A DNA stretch of 64,000 nucleotides from Fusarium oxysporum f. sp. lycopersici 4287 (Eukaryota; Ascomycota; Sordariomycetes; Hypocreales; Nectriaceae): positions 1,404,151-1,468,150 of the forward strand of contig NC_030994.1 in the NCBI RefSeq assembly GCF_000149955.1, given 5' to 3'. This document shows, piece after piece, positions 34,350-50,100 of this stretch. Each line of letters starts with the position of its first letter. The stretch's first letter is position 1. Position numbers and translations under genes: made by a program. The notes under the pieces were generated by a model. The model saw only the letters and a list, made by a program, of their open reading frames with translations. It searched no databases and was not told where the DNA came from.

Positions 34350-36154
34350 TACTTTTTCTCTATGAAGGTTGTGACCTCATTGTAAAAGCTCTCAGTGCGG
34401 CTCAATGTGATGGCCTTGATGTGACTATAGAGTCTTGACACCTGCTTACATGATCACACAATGAGTTTTCTCACATGCCCAGGAAGTTCAGAATTGTTCA
34501 TTGAGATAAATCACCGGGCGGGATGTACCTGCGATGAGAAAATGAAGTCAGTATAGTACATTCATACCAATGTGCTCGCCCATGGTGTCTGATCATGAGT
34601 TGAACATGCCAGCAGAGCTTATGATTGGTTGTGGGTTCTGTGGCTCCAGGGTAGCCTTTAGATCAAATGCCATGGACAGCAATGACCTGCATCGCAGATG
34701 GCATAAGACGAAGAAGAAGACGTTCCTTGTTTTCTTCTTCTTTTTCTCATTTCAACTTATAAGTATGCCAATATATTTCCCTGGACACATTATAGGTAAC
34801 CTAGGAGAGGTAAGAAAACTTAGGATATACATCCAAAGCAACAAAAAAACTCGAATAAGTTTAGGACAGACTTAACAAGCTTAGTATGCACTTCGCAGGT
34901 CTTTAGACTGATTATTTCTGGCACCCTTATCGAATGTCAGAAGTTTTCTTGCTCCTTGAGGGCAACATCAGACAGTGTAGTCTGGATGATAGATAAACAT
35001 GAGAAGCCTGAAGCTCGGACGAAGAATAACTGCAACTAGTACCTCACGGTCGAGAGGAAGTGTTTTGAATACGCCCTAGATGCCCCGAGTCATAGCACGG
35101 CTCAGGTTGACACCATTCCTCCACCTTGCCGACAAGTTCAATGACATAAATCGTTCCATCATGTTTGTCAGCAGTGTGCAGTGGGTTACCGGATGATTCG
35201 AGATTCAAGATGGCGAAGAGGCGAGAGGATTTATAAGATACTTCAAGAAATTACAATGGGGCAAAATAGCATCAGTGTTGGAAAATGGCGAGTGAGTCAA
35301 AACTTGATCCACAAGTATCGTCAGTATTGTCATCTGAGACGTTGAATGTCGAGGTAGGCAGCTGGGGCCGCGCAACAATTGGAAGCCTTTGATCCACCAT
35401 GACCGCCATATGCCGCTGTAACACTTGAGACAGTGTAGACCGAGCTACCAATGCAAGAGCTAAGTACTTTCCACGGTTCCTGCGTGGCACTCAACAAGGT
35501 GGCGGGATCATGAGCGAATATGTGTAAGGCAATTTACGCAGTATGTTTAAAATCATTATAGAGCAAACTATATGTTCATTTGCAACCAAAACTTACCTTG
35601 TTACAGTACAATGGAAGCTTCTGCTGGCTTCCACCTGTTTTGCCTTTGTCGTAGTCGTCACTCTCTGTTTGCCTGTTGCTACCGCCTTGCGCCCGCCTCT
35701 GTTCATCATACTAGTGCCAGCCTAGAGCCCCACCATCAAGCACGGCTGAGCTAAGCTACTTCCACCCTTGCAACATCATTGTTCCGCCCCGTTTCAGGAA
35801 ATCCGGTGATATCATTGGCCCACAGCTGTGGCGGTCGGCCAGTGAATCGCTGTCAAACAGTTCCGATGAGAGGGAAGGTGCCCTGTGGCCTTTGAGAACA
35901 GCTCGAACCTTCGTTACCTTACCTCCGACCTCACCTCTGCTTTAACTCTTGCATCTCTCAAACTTCAACACAAACTTTCTCTCTACGTCCGCCCCCACGA
36001 ATTCTCCTATTCCGCAATTTCTATTTAAACACACATCACACACGCAAGAGCCAGCACTTGGCTTTTTTTTTTATCTTGCAACACTCACAGCTCCCCCTCC
36101 TTTCGTCATCACCGAGCCAGCATCAGCTTCGCCTGAAGCATCCAGATAACCATC
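34350..36154. other. Intergenic region kti12/cdc48
   Basis: 1.8 kb with no recognisable gene. The cdc48 promoter side has an inverted CCAAT (ATTGG, 35814-35818), a perfect 12-bp palindrome CCACAGCTGTGG (35820-35831) about 325 bp upstream of the ATG, and CT-rich leader sequence. Confidence 0.5.
35814..35831. promoter_or_regulatory. ATTGG box next to palindrome CCACAGCTGTGG
   Basis: An inverted CCAAT box lies directly beside a 12-bp palindrome centred on the E-box CAGCTG, about 325 bp upstream of cdc48. Regulatory role inferred from position only. Confidence 0.35.
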
Positions 36155-38850
<2,696 letters not shown>

Positions 38851-39800
38851 GGACGGCAACGACTGTATGGACATGAGTCCTTTGTATTCTAATAATTTCA
38901 CTCGCACATCTCTACATTGGCTCGTAGGCTGCTAGTGGGCAATATACTCACGCATTCTATGCGGCTGATATTCGAATGGGAGTTGGTAGAATGGTAGAGG
39001 AAAGAAGAACGGCAACCTGATCCTGGCTTTTCTGATGAGCCAGAAGGATATGAAAGTAGTCACGGTGTGACTCGAGACGGATTTGCGTTTTGATAGATGA
39101 TGAAATTGATTCCCTTAGCTTTATATCAAGTCTAAAAGTGATTGTTTCCTGTGTGTGCTAAATTGATTATATTAGCAGGTGTCATAAATCTGTGGTAAGA
39201 TGGGCGCTTCCTGCTTGGGCCCTATACTGTTTATTTCTTTTGATACAAGGCTTTTAAACAGTCGTCTTAATACAATGAAGCTGAGAGCTCCATCAGTCTG
39301 CAGCTGGAAATGAACATTTCTCGCCTTCACGTAAGAGATATTCATAAAGTACATCAGCCTTGTAGCGCCAAGAACGGCAGACATTAATTTTCATCGTAGC
39401 AAAATCGTCAGAGATAGTCATCAAGGTAATGTCTATTCATTTGTGTCGTACGTAGTTATCGTCTCGTGTCCATGCGTTCGGGGTCCTGTCTCCCTTCCAA
39501 CACCCCGTGCGAGTATGTTTGTTGTGCATTATAATATAAGTTAGTTTGCTATTCAATAAAGGCCCTCGTTAAGCTATTATTTTGGGCGTATCCTGACTTG
39601 TCCGGTTTTGCGTATGTAGGGCTTGCTGGTGTATGGTGGTAAGCACCCAAGTTATCGAACCCTTGTTGGGCTTCTCGCATTGTTTGGATATTGTCTTCAG
39701 TTTTGTTGTAATTCAGAATGCCGGGCATATTTCCTGATGCGACGAGAATTATTCTATCACCTCTTGACTTGGTTCAAATGTTTCAAGGGATAGCCGCGTC
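38851..39800. other. Convergent intergenic region cdc48/orphan gene
   Basis: This 950-bp stretch holds both 3' UTRs. Nothing further recognised. Confidence 0.45.
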
Positions 39801-40342
39801 TTAAGCGGTTCCTTCGTCCTCGATGTCGCAAACAGCTTCTAGGCTCTCCCTGGTGACGCGAAGAGCCTCCTCGATTACCGACTCCGGCACAGCAAGACTA
39901 GGCTTAGCGTCAGCCGCACCATTAGTCTTCGGGGCATCGCCGTTTGTTGCAGGCTTAGCGCTCGTTCCGTTCGAGCTCGATGATATGGGGTTGAGGGCAG
40001 AATCGTGCCGGACATCTTCGAGCACGCGACTCAGTAGGGCGGGAAAAGTTGTCACTTCGCCGGAGCGCAGCAGAGCAAGTGCATGCGATTGGATAGCCGT
40101 GGGCCAGTTTGTAGAATGAGAGTTTAGCGCGTGGAGAAGAGCATCTTGTATTCTTGGATAGTGTGTTAGTAGGTTGTCATGATAGAAACTGGCGAGGGAG
40201 GGGGAGCGTACTTTGAGACGTGACCGTCGCGCAGAAGCACTGTGTTGATTTGTGAGCGTAAATCTGGATCCAGAGTCGCCTGTGTGTGGTTTGCGGCGCT
40301 GGAGGGCACCTTGACGGGGGTAGAGGGTGCGTTGTTGGACAT
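39801..40342 (-). CDS. Small orphan protein of 160 residues
   Basis: Two exons (40212-40342 and 39801-40152) give 160 residues. The intron (59 nt) has a GTACGC donor, a CTAAC branch point and CCAAG acceptor. The start at 40342 gives MSNNAPSTPVKVPSS and avoids the open but unlikely frame that reads back to 40484 through the intron. Residues ~27-93 are predicted helical (LRSQINTVLLRDGHVSKIQ ... LSRVLEDV). A disordered Ser/Asn/Gly/Ala linker and a second helix (ESVIEEALRVTRESLEAV) follow before an acidic end. I do not recognise a family. The build, two helices around a flexible linker, would suit a small subunit of a nuclear complex, but this is only a guess. Splicing logic supports a real gene. 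Confidence 0.7.
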
Positions 40343-42960
40343 GATGGCGATGCAGGTGGAGGATGATCAATTTTGGTCCCGCTGAGGGAGAGCGTCGGCG
40401 GGAGACGGAAAGTGTTGGTCTGAGGGGGCTCTTGACCAATCGCAATAGTTTTTCCTTCGATGCTGAGCCAAATATCGTGTACAAGACACAGCGAGAGCTC
40501 TCGATCGGTCGCTCCGAAGCTCGAATGTTGTACGCTAGGTCACGAGTATCACTTCGTTTATCTCTAAGATAACAATTGAACTATAACAATATGATTAGCG
40601 GCGTTCTCCGACTTGAGCAAAGGCCAAAAATGGAGCTCTTACCCACCCACAATGTATCGATAGAGGTCAACTCAATGATACAGAAGATAGAGGTTGATCG
40701 TCAGAATGTAGTAGCAAGGCTGAGGCTGGGGATAAAAGCTTCAGGGCGCACAAGGCTGAAATGCATTTGTGTTTTGATTGGGCACAAGACTCCACTCTGG
40801 TTGTGGCGGTGCTCCACAGAGAAACTTATTGTCCTCCTATCGACCAATCCGAATAAGAATAAACAACACAATATCATATAGAGCAAGCACTTACACGCTC
40901 TGGACGACAATGAGATAAACATTCAGTAAGTCATCTCATTCAGTTGAATAGAAGCTTCAGCAGAGCACAATGGCACTTGATTCTCTAGCTCCATTGTCAC
41001 TTCTTGCTGTACGTTTCAGAGAGTATTGCTTTTTCTATCCCTGGTCAAGATCACTTCGCTTGCTGTGTGGCTTGTTTACGAGTTTGACCCCTAGTTCATT
41101 GATTTACACCACGCACTAGATATCGCGAAGGAAATCTCGTCAATCTTATCAGACTCATATTGTGGGCTGCGTCCAGTCTAAAAGATATTGAGATCTTATG
41201 GTACTCCTTAATACACGAGATTTGGTGATATCTCACTGTGGACTTGAAATTTCCATCAACTCAACACATTCAGTCATATCTGAATGCTGTTGTCAATGAC
41301 CATTGAAAGTACTATTCCTGCCGAAGATAAGACAACGGGCTTAAGATATAGGCTCTATCATGTTTGTTGGCCATCTCGAATAGCATTACAGCAAGGGATG
41401 ATTAAGCGAAACTTAAGTCTTATGATAACTTCATGCAACAACCAGAGTTATTGAACCATAAAAATTTAAGGTCAACGAAAAGAGCATGAAGAAGGTATGG
41501 ATTACAACATTCTAGGCCAGGTGAATCATGACTCTATGGGAGAATTGCATTATTCAGATGTGAGCACTTAATCAGTTTCTGGAGGCTGGTATACGGCAGT
41601 TTTGTAAGTGATAAAGAGAATAATTCTCCGGCTTACATTACACTGCATGTCGGAGATTCTGTAAATTAATTAAGCCAGACAGAATTAACCGTTGTCTCAA
41701 AATCCTCCCCGTAGCCCACCATCAACTATTGACTATTGACTATTCCAAGGAGCTCGATGGGTTTAAATCAGGTGGTTCGCTATCACATACCAGGCCAAAG
41801 GACAATATACCATCTCTAACAATAGACAGAAAAGTATGCAATGAATGAACACGGGCTTGTTTTGGAATTTGGTTGAGGTGATTTGGGGGATATATCGCGA
41901 GATATGATAACACTGTATCTCTTGGGTATAATGCGAAAAGAGACGGCCTATAGTCGTACATCATTCCCCAATACATAGAATGGCCTGTAGGATGTGTCCG
42001 AGTTGTTCTCACTATGACCCCTGACGCCATTTCTTCCACGTCAATAATGTTCGTAGAGTTGAGCCAGACCCGAGACGCACAATTCGTATCATCATGGCAA
42101 GATCCCCGCCATTGGGCTCGTCTTGCAATTCTAGGGTGCCTCACGACCAAGCCAATGGTCTGACCGCTCGCTTCGATAAATTGGCAAAGAAAAGTTATTC
42201 GCCGTGGCTAATCTGGGATGCCGACGGCACCGGACATATTGACCATCCTTAAGAATGTCATCAACATGGATGTGAGACGGTCTACTTACCCTGCATCCTC
42301 AAATGTTGTTTCACTTGTAAGTCGTTGGACAACTCTCTCCTGTAAAAATTCTTTCTTGGCACGCACTGTTAGTGCGGTGCTAGGAGCGGGATTTTCTGCA
42401 GGCCACGCGACCACACAAAAACTGCGGGGACGCTATCGGCTCCCTAACAGCAGTTTTCAGAGAAGGAATTTTGGAGAGTTCGCCTTCTCTGACAACACCT
42501 TTGTCGGATCTAATGGCGGCACCTCAGAACCAGAACGCCTTAGATATCGGAGGGCGATGCCCCGGGCATTCGTAGCGACATCCTTCCGATCAACGACGCC
42601 GATTGCGATGGGTTTTTCTCCTTTAAAGGCAAGCCGCACCGTCGGCCTCTGATCCCTTCCCGAGGTTTTTCCCTGCCGCCGCGACAGTCGACTACGAGCT
42701 ACAACTTGGTTACTGGAGATTGTGGACTGCGTCAGCAGATGTAGTGATGCGCGAGAGAATTCTGGTCGGTGGAAAAAGTTCGACAATAGATTGCCCTCGA
42801 ACCCGCTGACGGGTGACGGGCTTGAGAAATACAGCACCTTTTGTGCCATTGGTATGCTGGATGGTGAAGGAAGCGGGGTATCCTGTACCTAGCTAGCTCA
42901 GCACGTCTTTTGCTCCAGTAGGAGATTTGGCTTCGTTACAGCCACCCAGACGAAAAATAC

Positions 42961-43004
42961 ACATACATACATACATACATACATACATACATACATTGTA
43001 AGTC
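42961..43004 (+). repeat. (ACAT)n microsatellite
   Basis: Eleven tandem tetranucleotide units without interruption. Confidence 0.95.
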
Positions 43005-46000
43005 GTTGGAAGACAGAGAACAGATGCTCGCCTGACGGGGGGGAAGAGTTCCCCGTTCCGTGTACTAGGCATAACTTTGTGCCTTAAGAGGATGCAACCA
43101 TCCTCATCCTTAACCAACAAGGACAATGCGGGTGTCATCCGGGAACATCCACTATTGAGTTGAGAGATTCGGGGCGTACCATGGCCCATGGGCACGATGT
43201 GGCTATCGGGCTGACATTTGTGCCCATGACGACACACAGACATACATAGTTAAGCCATGGTCGATGTCGATGGTGTTGAGCCCTGTCGTCGTTAGTGATT
43301 TACCTTGGGTTATGCAATGCGTTCCGACGGGTACTTTACCCCAGGCATCCACTGCAGAGACTGGCGGTACCCGAATCATCCATCCATGTCAACTATCTCA
43401 CCAGAAATCCCACTTTCAACTGGACTTGGACTGACTTACGGCCCGACCCGTTGGTATACCCGGTAATGACAGTTTCCCAGTGTCGGAGCCTGTAGGCATT
43501 GTGCTCACTCTTCACACCGACACATCACCGTCTCGTCTTGCTTGTTAGCTTGCCACGCCACAATCAAAGGAATTGAGCTTCCTGTAGCTGTCTAGTATAA
43601 TTCTCCGGAAGCTTCGCTCCCCCGTGCTGCACGGCTCCGTCCCAAGCCATCACATGAGCCCTTGCTGCCGCGAGATGAGATAACTTGGGGAAGTCAACCG
43701 AATGTTCTTGGCTGAGGGGGGCCAGTTGCTTGTTTGTTCGGTAGCTCGCCAACCCCGGTAGCCACCCCAACATTGCGGTCATAGTTGTATAGGCGGTGAA
43801 CAGCACCCAAGAAGCAACAAAAAGGCCCTCACAGCGAACACTATCGCATCGACCCATCACAGTTGCAGTTGAGAGCAGGGAGAGCTCTTGGGTTCTTGGA
43901 CTCTTGTTATTCCACGTCAGACGGGACCCAACTTACAGCTGTTCAAGGGTTTGTTCCTTCTGTCAGCGATTTTAAGATAAGAAATCCATGTGAAGCCTGC
44001 TAGCTATCTGGAGGTTTCCAAGGACTTGCATATAATCTGCGAAGTCATGAGTATCTTTCCCTGATCGTAATTTGCGGGATGAGGCCAAAAGTGTAATGGA
44101 AATGTTTAACATACGCTTGATGTGAATCATTGACTCGCGAAAGCAGCAGGCGAGCAGGATCGCAAACGTTGTCCATCTCCACCATATTTGATGACCATTT
44201 GGCTAAGTGAAACGAAGTTGTCTGTTGTTTTCAGTGCATGAAACAAGTGTTCTGATAGGACAGACTGTCACATCTGAAACGAAGGCACTCATCGCAAGCA
44301 AAGGAACCCAACCGTCCTGCATGTTCAGAGTTGAGATTCCGAGCTGCATATTTCGGTCTTTGCCCAAGTGGTTGCAGGACGTCGACTAGAGATCTCCTTG
44401 CTTTTCAAGGCGAGGAAAGAGAGAAACAGTCCACTTGACCAGTCAAGCATAGCACTTGACAAGCCCAAGTAGCATGCCGGTTTTCATATTCTCTAATAGT
44501 GTTACCGTTTCTTATCTCCCACAAATCTCAGACATTCAGACACCGTTCACAACTTGTCTTGGACCACTTCTGTGAGGTATAATCGGCTTCATTCAGCCGA
44601 TGAAAGCCCCGACAAGTCCCGTAATGCCATCAGTATTACTTCCTGTTGCAAGGGTTTGAGTATGATTTCGGCTCGCGGTGAAGCTGGTTGGACCCATTGG
44701 AGCGGAAACCTGCAAGCTTGTTTGTATCACAATGCAACCGTTATCGAAACTCGGGATGAACCCCATTTGCTGGAATAAACTTCCCGTTAGTCGACAGACT
44801 TGTCGGTGAGCCATGTCTTGAAGTAGCTATCTACCTGAGGTGATAGCATGAGGTATGTATGCACAAGGATGCACGTCGTCGACCCGAGGTGCCTAAACTC
44901 GCTGACAGGGTGGTGATTAGCTGGGTTAAGTCTCCCTCGCGATTGAGGCTGAAGTATCGGATTGGAGATCTTGTCGTTTGATGTGGGGGATGATCATCGA
45001 GGCTTGAGGCGAAGAATGAGCCGGAGCCAAAGAGTAGTGGGCCATCTCCAGGATCTCCTCGTGGTTGACCGGTCAAGTGAAGTACCGCGCAAAGTCAACG
45101 TCCCACACCGCGCATCCACCCATCATATTGCTTTGCAGCCACACACATGTTTCCCCAGAAAACTAGAACAGGCAGCTGAAGCGTATTCAGCTGCATATTA
45201 TACGTGCAGTGACGTTGGGGAGCCACGAGGGCTTAGTCAGAAGCATTGCAAGCCATGAGGGACAGCACTTGATCGAACAGCGAGTGACACTGATTGCATG
45301 CTATTCATGCATTTCCTCGACATGAGATAACCATAGAGAGTAGGGGTTGTATCCTGGTAGTTTGAAGAAGAATGAATGACTCGCTAAAAGCACTCAAGAC
45401 GCAACATCGAATGGCGGTCATTTTCAGTCGTATGTATCGTCCCGTATGCGTAGCTCCTTGTGGGCCTATGAAACGCAAACCGATGGCGAGCCGCATATGG
45501 GCGGATGTATTGCTTGGCGAGGCCGAGACCCAATAGAACGGAGTTTGTATGAAGAATGTCTCTGGAACTGATCTCATTGAACAGAGTATTGAGGCCTGTA
45601 TTCATGTGAAATTTACGAGTGTCAGAACAGGAAAGTTAAGTCCGATACCACGGGCCGTGGAGGCGAATCGACATAATGATCAAAGGACTACCGGCCAGAC
45701 CATAACCTGTCCAAGGCTGTTGAGCAGCACTGTGCATCTAAACGAGTCTGGAGGTGGGCATGCCATGACCCAATCGCAAACGTAATGCCTGCCGAATACT
45801 GCTTGGCACTTCTTAATGACAGATCATTTCTCCTGCCGAGGTGAAAATGCACAGAGTTGCTGGCGGTTTTGAGTTTCGAAAAAGCAATAAGGCAGTATAA
45901 GCTAGGAGAGAGTGTCTGTGGACAAGACATTGGCAGGGGTCTTCGAGGGCAGGGTTATCTGTGTGTAGGCTTGTGGTTAACCTAACCTGACATGATGACT

Positions 46001-47097
46001 GCAAGGTGAGTAAGGTAGGTCAGCGACCAATACGAGGAGTGAATCTGCGCTCTTAAAGCAATAAGCAAAGAAAGGCATGTCACGCGTAAACAATATAGAG
46101 GAAACAAGATAGACGAGAGAAGATAAGAGCCTTCGAAGCTACTCATGCCGGACAGTGGAGTTTGTGTAGGACTCAAGGCCAGAGCTGAACGAATGATACA
46201 TCACCATTTGGGAACTGAATAAAGGTCGGTATGATAGGTATGTCTTGACGAGTATAAACGGCTCTTCTTACCTAGGTCCCTTGCTCGCGAGATACAATAC
46301 ACTAGACAAGTGTGCAGCTAGTGATAAGGCGCAAAAGATCATGGATCAGGCATGTTGAACCAGCAGCGGAAGTTGTGAGAGGTGAGCTGTCAGACAAGCA
46401 ATTCTTCATGAAGTCGGCAAGGTATGAAGTTGTGGAGGGAAGCTGAGGGAGGCTGTCCGGAGTGGATGTCTAAGGAGGTACCGAGATAGATATCCCGTTC
46501 AATCTGCCGGGCTGTAAGGTAAGGCACTGATTGAATCTCAGGTATTCGGCAGGCAATCCCCACCGGCCCCGTCCTTCCATATTTGCTGACTCTTTCCTTG
46601 CTGATGCTATCAGGTTTTGAAAATGTTGACAAGGAAGGTACAGTGCAGCGCAGAAAACGGGAGTGTAGTGCGGTGCAGTACAGTAAAGGAAGGAAGGAAG
46701 GCACAGCAGAAATAGAAACAGCAACAGTTGGCCTCAAAGACTCTGAGAGTTGCAGCCGGCGGCTGGCAACATCTCATAATGTAGGTGAAGGGAAGTTAGA
46801 TAAGCGAAGGGGACGCTCATATCGAATCGTATCGAGTCTCGATATCTTTCTGGTGGGAGGTGGTGAGTTAAGAAGGCGCCGTAAGAAAGGATATCCTTGA
46901 AATCAATATATGCATCTGAGTCAATTAGGCACTCGCTGACTATGCTCGCCTTGTTTTGAGTTGTGCAGACTGATGCAGGCTGCCTAAATGAACAAGATAC
47001 CCCAGTATTTTACTGCGTAAGATATTCATTCCTAGGTAGTATGTATACAACCTATGCAAGAGCTCTATCCCAGCAACCTTCAAGTTTCACTTCGGGG

Positions 47098-47155
47098 CAT
47101 ACATACATACGCATACTCACCTACCTACCTATACATACATAATACATACATTATG
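47098..47155 (+). repeat. CATA/CCTA tetranucleotide-rich stretch
   Basis: Imperfect ACAT and CTAC units (catacatacatac, cctacctaccta, acatacata). A degenerate microsatellite. Confidence 0.75.
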
Positions 47156-50100
47156 TATGGCATCCCGTAGCTCATATCTCACATCACTCGGTATCACCTC
47201 GTATTACCTTGATCACATCACATCACATCAGCAAGTCTGACTTGGCCTGAATGGCCTGAATGGCCTCACTTCTCGCTTCCCCCAGAAAGCCCATGGGGTA
47301 ACACGTACCTGGGTGCGGATGCCAAGCAGTATATTCTCGGGGTGAATCTGTTACAAGATGGAAAAGAAGAGGGCCTGGTTTCGTCAGATCTCGACCCGGC
47401 CCAAGCCCCTTCGACTAGATGCAGTCGTCTGCAGATATGACACCACCCACTGCCCACTACAGCCACAACGACAACGACATACCTACCACCAACACCACTT
47501 TGATTAAGGCACAGGACCCGAAGAAAAGGGTGAGGCTTGAATTGGTCGGAGTGAGACGAATGCACGTTTGACTCTTTTAGAAGGTTGATTCTCACATTCA
47601 GCAGCTGTATTGGAGTGTTTGTCCCTTAGGAGGTGTCCTCACTTACACCGAGAAGAACGGTATCAATTGTGGAGGTGGGGTCATTATCACACTTACTTAG
47701 ACATTTTCATGATCTTTGGCTCTGGCTAATACAGAATCGGATGTCAATCCATACCATTTTCCATGTTTAGAACACCGAACATTACTGATCAGTTGCCAAT
47801 GGAGGGTTGTGTCAATTTGGCTTGGCTTTGAATTTATTCCAAGCTGGGCTCAAGTGCAGGCTGCCATGCCATTGCCATGGCTCACTAAAACCAACACTAG
47901 GATCGTGACGGAGCGGCTCTTTGAGCCTTGGTGCTGGGCTACCAGTCGTAATCAGTAAGGACGGAGGGGCGACCATCCGCTTGTCCTCTTAGTCTGACCG
48001 GGTCTTCAACCAGTCATTCCCATTTCATGTTATGGCTCGCGGGACCGTGACCTGGGATACCGCAACAGCAAGTACAACAGGTGATGCGGACTTAGCATTC
48101 CACAATTTACATTCCGCTATCTTCTTGCCTGGCCTGCCTTTGTTTTCTGCTTTGCTTTCTTTTTATCCATCAGCTCATTTCTGCACCTTTACGAGTTGAT
48201 ACCCATAAGTTACCTGAGTTGAATTGAGCTTCCGTACCGTAACCAGTAAAGGTCCCGCTTTGACGGCGGCGCCGGTGATGGTGGTGATCCATAAAATGAA
48301 TGCTAGGGGGACTGGACCCTTGAGAGGATTGGCGGAATAGGTGCAGTACAGATGGCTGTTGGACAAGAGGCACAGACAGGTGTCTTTACTCAACTCTTCC
48401 ACCTCATCAAGGACACTATCCTGTCCAAGACAGAGGGTCTGGAATTTTGGTGACCAAGACTGGGATTGTATTGCAGCCCAGGTCTCACAAGCTGACTGTT
48501 CTCGTGGCTCCCATGCTCAGTCAAGATGAACTGACCTGTCAACGGCTGAGACACCCATGCTTGGCTGGCGGCCAGACGCCGGGGTTTTGCATCAATCGGA
48601 TAACTTGACGCGAAGCTATTCAAGTAAATGTTGTAGAGACCACAGGCGTGTCTTGATGACTAGCATGAGCTGTGCACGACAAAACTTTGATTTGAACAAC
48701 GGGCCCAATTGCCTGCAGATACTTATGCAGCAGAGCAAGCGGTGAAAGAGAAAAGATGCTAATCATCTCATGATGAAGTAGAGGTAGCTCTTGTAGCTAT
48801 GGACGGTGAAAAAACACGTCCGAAATTTTCTGCTTCTTCACCGAGAGTGTTCCAGTCAAAAGGCACTTGCAGATCTCATTTGGGACTGATGAAGATCAAA
48901 CCACAGCACCATCCTAGCGCGGACCGCGATCCAATGTAGTCATGTTGGATACCGAACATTAAGCCCTCATGGTGGATAAAATAGATTGATCAATGGAATC
49001 CTTTTCTTTGTAGCCAAACATTCGCTAGTAAGGTATACAATGCTGCTAATTAGCTCGGACCTGTTCTTCGGTATTAGTAGATGTTGTGGTTGTCGCTCTT
49101 CAGTTGCCGAGTAGTATAAACACATGAAAAGTTAATACAGACAATGCTATCCAAGTCTGGCAGAGACAATAGAAGCAATGCTTGTACAATAAAAACAACC
49201 ATGGACCGACTTGTAAGTTGTGACGCATTACGACAGCTACAGCTCACCGGCAGTTGTATGAAAGAGGTGGGTCAAGCTAACAGGCCTCAGGACAACAATA
49301 GCAGCCTCTGTGGAGTCAGCACATATTCAAGGTGGAGGAGAGTCAAGCATTATGAGTCCTTCGTGGTGACACCTGGGCATAAATGGTGGGGAGAGAAAAC
49401 AGAAAGACTTGAGACGCCATCGAGAAGGTATGGAGACACGGATGACCCTTGTAAACAAAAGCAAAACCTTCAGTGAATACAGTACATCCGCTATTGGATG
49501 TCAGCAAAAATTAATTGATCAGTTAATTGACCATTTTAGCCGCCCGCTCATCTTTGTCAGTTTTCCAGAATCGGACGGTGCATCGCCAATCTTAGCTTGC
49601 ACACCAGGGACTGCACTCTTCCTTGACCTAAATCTCACCTTATCACTCACCTTGCGAATCCGACATCTGACAGCAGCACGGAATCCGACAGTCCCACTGC
49701 AGTCTGCAGTCTGCAGCCAACGCTTTCCCACCAACGCAGCAACGATCGATCTGGAGAGCAGAGAGGGGATTAACAGCTAGGTAATGTTAATACCAGCGTT
49801 TGGTGCAGTACAGAGCCAACAATGGGGCTTTTGCGCATATGCTCGTTCTGTGTAAGCTTGTACACTTACTGTACTTATTACATCGCAAATACCTGAGAAC
49901 CTGTTTCACCGTGCATCACTCGCCGCATGATATCGTATCGCATCGCTGCTCAGCGCCGCCCCGCGCCTTGACACTAACCGACAGATCCCTGACGTATTCT
50001 AGGACTTCTCTGTACAATGGAACGAATAGTCAATGGCAGATGGCGCAGCCAAAGCTCATTCGTCAATTGCAGCTCAGTTTTCTCTTTCCTCTCCTCAGGG

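Noticed and set aside
39650..39665. B-box-like GGGTTCGATAA on the minus strand
   Set aside because: No A box and no acceptor or anticodon stem could be placed around it, so not a tRNA.
42218..42849. Opposed frames of 144 and 130 codons in a GC-richer patch
   Set aside because: Neither has family features or credible introns; an open frame in GC-rich DNA is expected by chance. Not called a gene.
42961..43004. Regular tandem units resembling an array
   Set aside because: The unit is four bases with no spacers, a microsatellite and not a CRISPR array.
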